A DNA stretch of 59,085 bases from NCBI GenBank assembly GCA_027622655.1, contig JAQBYI010000018.1, positions 1-59,085 on the forward strand. Direction: 5' to 3'. Below the pieces are notes generated by a model. That model was not told the DNA's origin. It ran no database searches and was given only the letters and a program-made list of their open reading frames with translations. How positions within the stretch are numbered: the stretch's first letter is position 1; the number at the start of each line of letters is the position of its first letter. The DNA comes from Gemmatimonadota bacterium. Lineage in GTDB: Bacteria; Gemmatimonadota; Gemmatimonadetes; Gemmatimonadales; Gemmatimonadaceae. This document shows, in pieces, positions 43,448-51,096 of the stretch. The position numbers were made by a program, and so were the translations under genes.

Positions 43448-43453
43448 TAATAT
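43448..43453 (+). promoter_or_regulatory. -10 box (TAATAT) for likely leaderless symporter mRNA
   Basis: TAATAT is followed by GGAATCC and the ATG at 43461. Two other in-frame ATGs (43440, 43452) lie in or before the box, which favours 43461 as the start if this promoter is used. Confidence 0.42.
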
Positions 43454-43460
43454 GGAATCC

Positions 43461-44750
43461 ATGCCCGCCCCGCCAACCAAACGCCGCACACCTGGTGCGG
43501 CCGTCACCGTTCTTTTGTCGCTCGTTGCCGGAATCGCGGTCGGCGCCCTCATCCAGTCGATGGCGACGCCGGGCTTCGCGCGCGCGGCGGGTAACATCGA
43601 AATGATCGGCACGCTCTGGATCAACTCGATCCGGATGACGGTCATTCCGCTCGTGGCCGCGCTCACCATTTCGTCGGTTGCGACGTCGGGAGACGCGGCC
43701 CGGGTAGGCCGGGTCGGCGGATACGCCGTGGTCGTGTTTGTGGTGATCCTGCTGGCTGGTGGTTTCTTTGCCATGCTGACGGCGCCGATTGCAATGGCGA
43801 GCCTCACCATCCCAGTCGATGTTGCGGAACGGCTTCGGGAGTCAGTTGGTGGGGCCATCGCAGCAGCTCCGCCCGCGATGCCGTCGCTCGCCCAGCGCAT
43901 CGTCGACATCGTTCCGGTGAACCCGATCAAGGCGGCCGCAGACGGTACGCTACTGCCGGTCGTTGTTTTCTCTGTCGCGCTGGGCCTCGCGCTCAGCAGG
44001 GTCGCCGCGGAAAAACGTGAGCCGTTCGTGGAGGTCTGCCGGGCCATTTCGGACGCGCTCATCGTGCTTGTGAAGTGGATCCTGGTGGCCGCGCCGATTG
44101 GGGTCTTCGCGCTGGCGCTCGGACTCGGAGCCAAGATGGGAGCGTCGTCGGCCGGCGCGCTGCTGCACTACATCGTCGTGATATGTGCGGTGTTGTTCGC
44201 GTTTACGGTACTCGTTTATCCGTTCGTCATGATCGCCGGCCGCGCTTCGCCGCGCCGGTTTGCCTCAGCGGTATTGCCGGCGCAGGCGGTTGCGTTCACG
44301 ACCCGGTCGTCGCTCGCGGCGTTCCCGGCGGTGATTGCAGGTGCGCGCAATGTGCTCGGTCTGGGTCCGACGGAAACTGGGTTTACGCTCCCACTGGCCG
44401 TCTCAGTATTTCGTCCAAATGTGCCCATCGCGTGGGTAGTCGGATTCCTCTTTCTTGGAACACTCTACGGGGTGCCCGTCGGAACGCCCGCGCTGGCGAT
44501 GCTCGTCGTAACCTCGACGTTGATTTCATTCAGCGTCCCGGGAATTCCGTCGGCAAGCCTCTTCCTCATTGCGCCGGTGCTCATGGAGTACGGCATCCCG
44601 GCCGAGGGCGTCGGAATTCTGATCGCAGTTGACGCGATTCCCGACATGTTCAAGACGCTGCTCAATGCCACCTCGCACCTCGCTGGCGCCGTGGTTGTGG
44701 AACGAGTGGCTGGCGAAGCGCCGTCAGGTTCCGCGATCGCGCAAGAATGA
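43461..44750 (+). CDS. DAACS-family dicarboxylate/amino-acid:cation symporter
   Basis: A 429-residue inner-membrane transporter of the GltP/DctA family, with about eight transmembrane helices and two re-entrant loops. The serine-rich loop is FTTRSSLAAFPAV. The usual NMDGT sodium/substrate motif is not visible; the matching stretch reads PLAVSVFRPNVPIAWV. This suggests a substrate or coupling ion different from classical glutamate or C4-dicarboxylate carriers. I chose the ATG at 43461 because of the promoter; 43440 and 43452 are alternatives giving 7 or 3 extra residues. The 3' end overlaps the convergent dehydrogenase gene by 27 bases. Confidence 0.85.
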   Translation: MPAPPTKRRTPGAAVTVLLSLVAGIAVGALIQSMATPGFARAAGNIEMIGTLWINSIRMTVIPLVAALTISSVATSGDAARVGRVGGYAVVVFVVILLAGGFFAMLTAPIAMASLTIPVDVAERLRESVGGAIAAAPPAMPSLAQRIVDIVPVNPIKAAADGTLLPVVVFSVALGLALSRVAAEKREPFVEVCRAISDALIVLVKWILVAAPIGVFALALGLGAKMGASSAGALLHYIVVICAVLFAFTVLVYPFVMIAGRASPRRFASAVLPAQAVAFTTRSSLAAFPAVIAGARNVLGLGPTETGFTLPLAVSVFRPNVPIAWVVGFLFLGTLYGVPVGTPALAMLVVTSTLISFSVPGIPSASLFLIAPVLMEYGIPAEGVGILIAVDAIPDMFKTLLNATSHLAGAVVVERVAGEAPSGSAIAQE

Positions 44751-45674
44751 CTCGATGTTCGCGACGGCGAGGGCGAGTCCGCCGTCGATGACTTCGGGGG
44801 TGTTGCCGGCGATGTGCGGAGTGAGCACAACGTTCGGCAGGGCGCGTAGCGGATCTGCGCCCTCAAGCGGTTCCTCGTGGAATACGTCGAGCGCCGCTCC
44901 GGCGATGCGCTCTTTTTGGAGAGCGTCGAGCAGTGCATCGCGATCGACCAATGCGCCCCGAGCGGTGTTCACCAGCCAAGCTGTGGGCTTCATGAGACTG
45001 AGGCGGGAGCGGCTCAGGTAGCCGATCGTCGTGGGGTCGAGCCGCAGGTGGAGCGAGACGACGTCGGATTCCGTCAGGAGTTGTTCAATAGGAACGTGAA
45101 CCGCGCCACACGCCGCTGCGCGGCCGTTGTCGGGTCCCGACGTGGAGGCGAGAAGGTGAACGCCAAACGGCGCGGCAAGCGCAGCAACCCGGCGTCCAAT
45201 CGCGCCCAGCCCGACGATGCCCAGGGTTTTTCCCTCGAGTTGCGCGATCGGCGCGCGGGCCCAGTCGCCTCGTCGGAGTTCCGCGTCGAGCGTGGGGATT
45301 CTCCTGAGACCTGCCAGCATCAGTGCGATTGCGTGCTCGGCCACCGCATTCGCATTGGCACCCGGTGTACCGACGACTGTTACTCCCCGTGCATGGCAGG
45401 CGTCGAGATCGACGTGATCGGTTCCCGTGCCCCAGATGGAGATCAACCGCAGTGTCGAGCACGCGTCCAGCACTTGTGCGGAAAAACGTGCGTGCGCCCG
45501 GATATTCAGTGCGATGGACGCGTTTCCTATCCGTCGAATCAACTCGACTTCCTGATCGGCACCGCGCTCGGAATGGATTGTGACATCGCCCAGCGCGCGC
45601 AGCCGATCCTCCGCGGTTGACCCTGACAGTACACGTGGAAAGTCGTCCGGGACGACGATCTTGAAGCGTGGCAC
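44724..45674 (-). CDS. D-isomer-specific 2-hydroxyacid dehydrogenase
   Basis: A 316-residue NAD-dependent dehydrogenase, probably reducing a 2-oxo acid or acting in a phosphoglycerate dehydrogenase-like step. The NAD-binding motif is GLGAIG (residues 155-160). The catalytic Arg is in NTARGALVDRDAL, the Glu in DVFHEEPLEG and the His in LTPHIAGNT. The GTG at 45674 has AAGGGG upstream and gives the usual N-terminus; the longer frame is a shadow. Its last 27 bases are antisense to the end of the symporter gene. It has no ACT domain, so it is not full-length SerA. Confidence 0.88.
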   Translation of the reverse strand: MPRFKIVVPDDFPRVLSGSTAEDRLRALGDVTIHSERGADQEVELIRRIGNASIALNIRAHARFSAQVLDACSTLRLISIWGTGTDHVDLDACHARGVTVVGTPGANANAVAEHAIALMLAGLRRIPTLDAELRRGDWARAPIAQLEGKTLGIVGLGAIGRRVAALAAPFGVHLLASTSGPDNGRAAACGAVHVPIEQLLTESDVVSLHLRLDPTTIGYLSRSRLSLMKPTAWLVNTARGALVDRDALLDALQKERIAGAALDVFHEEPLEGADPLRALPNVVLTPHIAGNTPEVIDGGLALAVANIESFLRDRGT

Positions 45675-45777
45675 GCTGCAGCCCCTTTCTTTCAGGTTGA
45701 GCCGGTGAACATACGGCGTTTTCGGTGAGTCAACCGCACAAGCGGTGAATTGCCAGCGCTGCGGTGGGGCGTCGGCG

Positions 45778-45783
45778 TACAAT
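45778..45783 (+). promoter_or_regulatory. -10 box (TACAAT) for likely leaderless DUF5916 mRNA
   Basis: TACAAT is followed by TGACGAT and the ATG at 45791, with no Shine-Dalgarno site. Confidence 0.5.
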
Positions 45784-45790
45784 TGACGAT

Positions 45791-48043
45791 ATGAAATCGT
45801 CAAAAATCGTAGCGCTGCTCATTGCGACAGCGCTCGCTCCGTCGCTCCGTGCCCAGCAGCGGCCGGAAGTTCCGCGATCATTTGCGACCCAAGCGCCGCC
45901 GCGTCAGTCAGCAGCCAGCAAGACTCTGGCGGCCGTGGCCGTGACCGGCACGATAGTCGTCGATGGCGTGCTCAACGACGAGGTGTGGCAGCGCGCGCCG
46001 GTTGCCGACGGATTCGTCCAGAGCGAACCAAACACCGGCCAGCCCGCTTCGGAATCAACGGAAGTTCGAGTCGCGTTCGATGCCAATACACTCTACATCG
46101 GCGCCTACCTGCACGACCGCGAACCGGACCGACTCGTCGTCAATGAAATCCGAAAGGATTTCAACGAGACAGACCAGGACGACTTCGAAGTGATTCTCGA
46201 CACCTTTCGCGACCGGCACAACGGATACGTGTTCATCACGAACGTAGAAGGCGCGAAAGCCGACCGGCAGGTTGCGGGCGAGGGGCGGGAGACCAACGCG
46301 AGCTGGGATGCTGTCTGGGATGTAAAGACCAAGCGTGTTGCGGACGGCTGGACGGTGGAGATGGCGATTCCGTTCAGGTCGCTTCGATTCGACGTCAACG
46401 GCGACGGTACGTGGGGCGTGAACTTCTCTCGGCGGATCCGCCGCAAGAATGAGGTGACCTTCTGGGCGCCTATTCCTCGTGAGTTCAACCTCTCGCGCCT
46501 GTCGCTGGCCGGTGATCTGAAGGGCGTACAGCCCGCGCGCGAATCGCGCGATCTGCGCATCAAACCGTATGCGCTTGGACGCACGGTTCGTGGGGTCGGT
46601 GGCAGCGCGTTCACTACGCAGGGCAACTTCGGCGCAGACATCAAAGCCGGCCTCACTCGCGCGCTGACCCTGGACGTGACAGTCAATCCAGACTTTGCGC
46701 AGGTGGAAGCCGACGAACAACAGGTGAACCTGACCCAGTTCTCGCAGTTCTTTCCCGAAAAGCGCGAGTTCTTTCTGGAGAATTCGGGAACGTTCTACGT
46801 TGGTGACGCGGCGAGAAGCAATCGAGCGTTCGTGCCGCCAACGCCGGATGAAGATCTTCTGCTCTTCTTCAGTCGCCGAATCGGAATCACGCCGGGTGGG
46901 CAGCGGGTCACCATTCCCGGCGGCGCGCGGCTGACGGGGACCGTAGGGTCATACGGAGTTGGCGCGCTGGCCATGCAGACAGAGCGAACCGGCTCGACGC
47001 CGGCGAGTACCTACTCAACACTTCGCGTGCGAAAAAATCTTTCGCCCGGCTCGGACGTCGGCCTGATCTACATGGGTCGTGACGCAACCGATTCCACGGG
47101 TGACTACAATCGCGCGTTCGGGGCGGACGCGAATATCCGGTTCCTGGGCAAGGTGGACTGGAACTCATTTGCCGTCGGCTCGCAAACGCCCGGGAAAAGC
47201 GGTGGTCAGTATGCATGGCGCACGTCGCTCAATTACGAGGCGCAGTTCGTGCACGCGAAAGTCGCGGCGCTTGAAGTTGGCGACGGCTTCCGCGACGACC
47301 TCGCCTTCTATCGGCGCACCGACGTCAGGAAATGGTTTCTCGACATTGGCCTTCGCCCACGACCGGAGTGGACGCGCAAGCGCGGGATTCGCGAGTGGCA
47401 TCCGCACATTACATGGAACTACTACAACGATCTGGCGGGCCGCCCGATTGGCAAGAATCTGCACACGGCCAACAGCTGGACCTTCTCGAATGGCGGTTTC
47501 GCCGAGCTCTCGGCGAACGCGAAGTTCGAGCGAATAACGGACTCGCTCAGGCTGAACCGCGGAGATCCCAGCGCGCAGCGGCTGGCGCCCGGCGGCTATC
47601 AGTGGACCGAATGGCGGCTGCGGTATACGACCAATGCCTCACGTCGTGTTTCACTGAACTTTGATGGCATAACCGGGGGGCTATGGAGTGGAACGCAGAA
47701 CACGATCAACACGACCGTGACCGTGCGTCCGACCTATCGCCTGAAAATCTCAACCGGTGTGCAGCACACCAGCGCGAAGCTTGACCGGCCGAACCAGACG
47801 TTCGACGCGACCGTATGGACGGGGCGCGCGAACTACTCGTTTTCGACGAACATGTTCCTTGACGCGCTTGCCCAGTACGACGCGGCGATCAATCAGTTCA
47901 ATTCCAACGTGCGCTTCAACGTGATTCACCGCCCGCTGTCGGACCTGTTCATCGTATTCAATGAGCAGCGGTTCACGACACCTGACGCGCCGGTGGCCGG
48001 GCGGAGCATAATTGTGAAGTTCACGCAAATGATTGCATTCTAG
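45791..48043 (+). CDS. DUF5916 outer-membrane protein with CBM9-like domain
   Basis: A 750-residue protein, complete. Residues 1-22 are a signal peptide (ends SLRAQQ). Residues ~45-230 form a CBM9-like beta-sandwich (VVDGVLNDEVWQRAPVADGF, TLYIGAYLHDREP, TVEMAIPFRSLRF). DUF5916 signatures follow: NPDFAQVEADEQQVNLTQFS and FFPEKREFFLENSGTFYVG. The rest is barrel-like and ends FTQMIAF, a typical barrel terminus with final Phe. The CBM9-like domain suggests binding of a sugar or other extracellular ligand; the actual role is unknown. A terminator follows at 48045. It is a full-length paralogue of the fragment at the window start, lacking the GGAG tract. Confidence 0.87.
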   Translation: MKSSKIVALLIATALAPSLRAQQRPEVPRSFATQAPPRQSAASKTLAAVAVTGTIVVDGVLNDEVWQRAPVADGFVQSEPNTGQPASESTEVRVAFDANTLYIGAYLHDREPDRLVVNEIRKDFNETDQDDFEVILDTFRDRHNGYVFITNVEGAKADRQVAGEGRETNASWDAVWDVKTKRVADGWTVEMAIPFRSLRFDVNGDGTWGVNFSRRIRRKNEVTFWAPIPREFNLSRLSLAGDLKGVQPARESRDLRIKPYALGRTVRGVGGSAFTTQGNFGADIKAGLTRALTLDVTVNPDFAQVEADEQQVNLTQFSQFFPEKREFFLENSGTFYVGDAARSNRAFVPPTPDEDLLLFFSRRIGITPGGQRVTIPGGARLTGTVGSYGVGALAMQTERTGSTPASTYSTLRVRKNLSPGSDVGLIYMGRDATDSTGDYNRAFGADANIRFLGKVDWNSFAVGSQTPGKSGGQYAWRTSLNYEAQFVHAKVAALEVGDGFRDDLAFYRRTDVRKWFLDIGLRPRPEWTRKRGIREWHPHITWNYYNDLAGRPIGKNLHTANSWTFSNGGFAELSANAKFERITDSLRLNRGDPSAQRLAPGGYQWTEWRLRYTTNASRRVSLNFDGITGGLWSGTQNTINTTVTVRPTYRLKISTGVQHTSAKLDRPNQTFDATVWTGRANYSFSTNMFLDALAQYDAAINQFNSNVRFNVIHRPLSDLFIVFNEQRFTTPDAPVAGRSIIVKFTQMIAF

Positions 48044-48044
48044 T

Positions 48045-48080
48045 ATTTCGGGGCGGCGCTTTCCGCGCGCGCCCCGAAAT
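48045..48080 (+). terminator. Terminator after the DUF5916 gene
   Basis: Perfect 10-base arms, ATTTCGGGGC (48045-48054) and GCCCCGAAAT (48071-48080), with a GC-rich loop region. It lies two bases after the stop and is followed by TTTCAC. The S9 gene begins 27 bases later, so some read-through is possible. Confidence 0.75.
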
Positions 48081-48107
48081 TTCACACAAGTTCGCCCCGA
48101 GGTTCTG

Positions 48108-50357
48108 ATGCGTTTTTCAGCTCGCATGGCCAGCGCCACCGCGATTATCGGAGCGCTGTTTCTGGCGCCGACGTCCGTCGTAGTCGCGCAGCACACGCCA
48201 ACGATCAAGCAGTGGCTGGCACCCGGCTATCCGCAATTCATGGTCGCCGCAAAGAAGGCCGACCGAATCGCGTGGCAGGTTTACGACGAGGGAAAGCGCA
48301 ACGTGTACTTCGCGGCCGCGCCCGATTTCAGGGCACGCCGGCTGACGAGTTTTCTCGAGGACGATGGAGTCGAACTCACCAACGTCACTATTTCGGATGA
48401 CGGGTCGGTCGTGGCATTCGTGCGGGGTCTCGCGCCGAACCGCGACGGATGGGTTGCGAACCCGACCGCCAACCCCGACGGCGCCGAACGCGCGATCTGG
48501 GCGATTCGTACGGCGGGCGGTGCAGCGCGGCGTGTGGCGGAGGGAAGCAGTCCGGTTCTTTCGCCCGACGGGCGGCACGTGCTGTTCCTGAAGGACGGCC
48601 AGATCTATCGTGCGTCCACTACCCAGACAGCGCAGTCGAGCAAGATGGACAAAGGCGAAGAGCCGTTCATCAAGGCGTGGGGTTCGCAGAGCAACGCGAG
48701 CTGGTCGCCCGACGGGACGAAGATATCGTTCGTTTCCAATCGCAATGACCACAGCTACATCGCCATCTACGACGTGGCGAAGCGCACCGTGCGCTACATG
48801 GCGCCTGACGTGGACTTTGATTCGAGTCCCACGTGGTCAGGTGATGCCAAGCAGGTCGCGTTCCTCAGGCGGCCCGGCCTGTCGTTCGGCCAGATGATGG
48901 CGAATCAGCCGGGTGGCCTGGCGGCGGGCGGCGCAGCGGTGCTCGGTGGCCGTGGCGGCCGGGGAGGGCGCGGCGGAGGTGGTGGGGGAGGAGGGCGTGC
49001 CGAAAACAGTCGGCCCGGCCTATTCAGTTCGGCATTCGAGGATGGCTCGACGCTCAAGATCATGGTGGGCGATCCGGCGACCGGCGTCTCTCGCGAAATG
49101 TGGCGCAACACCGCGACCGACCTCATGTATACGGCGATCAACGGAATCGTGTGGGCGAATGATGCGATTCTCTTCCAGCTCGAACCGGAGGAGTGGGCGC
49201 GGATGTACTCGCTCAAGGTCAACACGCCTGGTGCGCAGCCCATTGTGTTGACGCCGGGTGAAGGTCAGATGGAGCAGACGGGTATCTCGCCCGACGGAAA
49301 GTGGCTCTTCTATTCAACGAATGTCGGAGACATCGACCGTCGCCACGTCTGGAAAGTTCCCACGGCGGGTGGCGAGGCGGTCCGCGTGACGACGGGAGAG
49401 ATCAACACCTTCCCGGCACCGCTCGCCTCAGGCAACTACGTGGCGACGTTGTCGGCAACGGCGCTTCGTCCGCAGAGCGTGGGCATCTGGCCAACGGCCG
49501 CGAACTCACCTGTGAGCAGCGAGAAGCTGATCTATCCGACGCTGACCAGCGACTTTCCCATGGACGCGCAGGCGACGCCGACGAACGTCACGCTCACCGC
49601 GGCAGACGGGATGAAGTTCAACAACCAACTCTTCCTCCCGAAGGATCTCAAGCCGGGTGAAAAGCGACCGGCGATCATCTTTGTGCATGGTGGGCCGCGC
49701 CGCCAGATGCTGCTCGGCTACCACTACCTCTCGTTCTATCACGTGTTCTACGCGGTGAACCAGTGGCTGACGAGCCAGGGTTACGTGGTGCTCAGCGTGA
49801 ACTACCGGAGCGGCATCGGATACGGAAAGAGTTTCCGCATGGCGCCGAACACCGGCGGGAATGGAAAGTCGGAGTATCAGGACGTGCTGGCTGCGGGGAA
49901 GTACCTGCAGACGCGCGACGACGTTGATCCGAACCGCGTGGGAATCTGGGGCCTGTCGTACGGGGGCCTACTCACCGCCGAGGCGCTCGCGCGCAACTCC
50001 GACGTCTTCATCACGGGCGTTGACCTTGCAGGTGTGCACCTTCAGGGGAATTCGCTCGACACCGCCAGCGTCAGCTACAAGTCGAGTTCGATTTCGCAGA
50101 TCTCCAAATGGACATCTCCGGTGCTGCTGCTGCATGGCGACGACGACCGAAACGTCGCATTCGCGCAGACGGTGGGGCTCGTGCAGTTGCTTCGGGCGAA
50201 CAAGATCTATTACGAACTGATGGTCATTCCCGACGACGTACATGAGACATTGCTGCATTCACGCTGGCTCGACTTCTTCGCGAGAATGGAGCCGTGGCTC
50301 GACAAGTACCTGAAAAAGGCAGAGAAGCCGCCGATTATGGGGGCCGGAAGCCCGTAG
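48108..50357 (+). CDS. S9-family prolyl oligopeptidase-like peptidase with Gly-rich insert, exported
   Basis: A 749-residue serine peptidase with a signal peptide (residues ~1-28, ending SVVVAQ). The N-terminal propeller has WSPDGTKISFVSN and ISPDGKWLFYSTN blades and contains a Gly/Arg insert (GGRGGRGGRGGGGGGGGR) near residue 285. The hydrolase domain carries the nucleophile elbow GLSYGG (Ser near residue 618), Asp in LHGDDDRNV and His in DDVHETLLHS. It resembles DPP-IV/acylaminoacyl peptidases. GAGG lies five bases before the ATG. The ABC ATPase gene begins seven bases after the stop, suggesting one operon of peptidase plus exporter. Confidence 0.89.
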   Translation: MRFSARMASATAIIGALFLAPTSVVVAQHTPTIKQWLAPGYPQFMVAAKKADRIAWQVYDEGKRNVYFAAAPDFRARRLTSFLEDDGVELTNVTISDDGSVVAFVRGLAPNRDGWVANPTANPDGAERAIWAIRTAGGAARRVAEGSSPVLSPDGRHVLFLKDGQIYRASTTQTAQSSKMDKGEEPFIKAWGSQSNASWSPDGTKISFVSNRNDHSYIAIYDVAKRTVRYMAPDVDFDSSPTWSGDAKQVAFLRRPGLSFGQMMANQPGGLAAGGAAVLGGRGGRGGRGGGGGGGGRAENSRPGLFSSAFEDGSTLKIMVGDPATGVSREMWRNTATDLMYTAINGIVWANDAILFQLEPEEWARMYSLKVNTPGAQPIVLTPGEGQMEQTGISPDGKWLFYSTNVGDIDRRHVWKVPTAGGEAVRVTTGEINTFPAPLASGNYVATLSATALRPQSVGIWPTAANSPVSSEKLIYPTLTSDFPMDAQATPTNVTLTAADGMKFNNQLFLPKDLKPGEKRPAIIFVHGGPRRQMLLGYHYLSFYHVFYAVNQWLTSQGYVVLSVNYRSGIGYGKSFRMAPNTGGNGKSEYQDVLAAGKYLQTRDDVDPNRVGIWGLSYGGLLTAEALARNSDVFITGVDLAGVHLQGNSLDTASVSYKSSSISQISKWTSPVLLLHGDDDRNVAFAQTVGLVQLLRANKIYYELMVIPDDVHETLLHSRWLDFFARMEPWLDKYLKKAEKPPIMGAGSP

Positions 50358-50364
50358 GCGCCGT

Positions 50365-51096
50365 ATGATCGTCGTTCGCGAGCTCGCAAAGCACTACGGC
50401 GCGGTGCATGCCGTTGATGGTTTGTCGTTCGACGTGCAGCCGGGCGAAGTACTCGGACTTGTCGGGCCAAACGGCGCTGGCAAGACAACGACACTTCGCG
50501 CGCTGTGCGGGATCATTGTGCCGACGCGTGGCTTGGTGGAGATCGGAGGTCACGACATTCAGCGTGATCCGGTGCCGGCCAAGCGCGCTCTCGCATTCAT
50601 CCCCGATGAGCCGCACCTCTTCGAATACCTGACAGTGGAAGAGCACTTGCGGTTCATCGCCCGTCTTTACGGCGTGGCAGACGCAGAATCGCGAATGGGC
50701 CCGCTCCTCGCCGAGCTCGAATTGTCGGACAAGGCAATGGCGATGCCTCGCGAACTATCACGCGGCATGAAACAGAAGTTGGCGATCGCGTGCGGGCTGC
50801 TGCACGATCCTTCCGTGCTCGTTCTGGATGAACCGCTAACGGGCCTCGACCCAGGCGGCATGCGAAAGATGCGCGCGACGATTGCGGCGCGTGCGCGTGC
50901 TGGTTCGGCCGTCGTCCTCAGTTCGCACCTGCTCCAGCTCGTCGAGGAACTCTGTACCAAGATTCTCGTCATGCGGCAGGGGCGCGCTGTCGCGTTCGGC
51001 ACTATCGATTCGATAATAGCCACGCGGCCTGAGTTCGCGGGTCGTTCGCTCGAGGACGTGTTTCTCACTCTCACGGGCGACGCCGCGCAGCAATGA
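50365..51096 (+). CDS. ABC transporter ATP-binding protein
   Basis: A 243-residue ATPase subunit. Walker A is GPNGAGKTTT (residues 34-43), the signature is LSRGMKQKLAIA, Walker B is VLVLDEPLTGLD, and a switch His occurs in VVLSSHLLQL. The sequence is of the ABC-2 exporter (drug or lipid/polysaccharide) type. It begins seven bases after the S9 stop without its own Shine-Dalgarno site, so it probably relies on coupled translation. It pairs with the permease whose start overlaps its stop by four bases. The exported substrate is unknown. Confidence 0.92.
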   Translation: MIVVRELAKHYGAVHAVDGLSFDVQPGEVLGLVGPNGAGKTTTLRALCGIIVPTRGLVEIGGHDIQRDPVPAKRALAFIPDEPHLFEYLTVEEHLRFIARLYGVADAESRMGPLLAELELSDKAMAMPRELSRGMKQKLAIACGLLHDPSVLVLDEPLTGLDPGGMRKMRATIAARARAGSAVVLSSHLLQLVEELCTKILVMRQGRAVAFGTIDSIIATRPEFAGRSLEDVFLTLTGDAAQQ

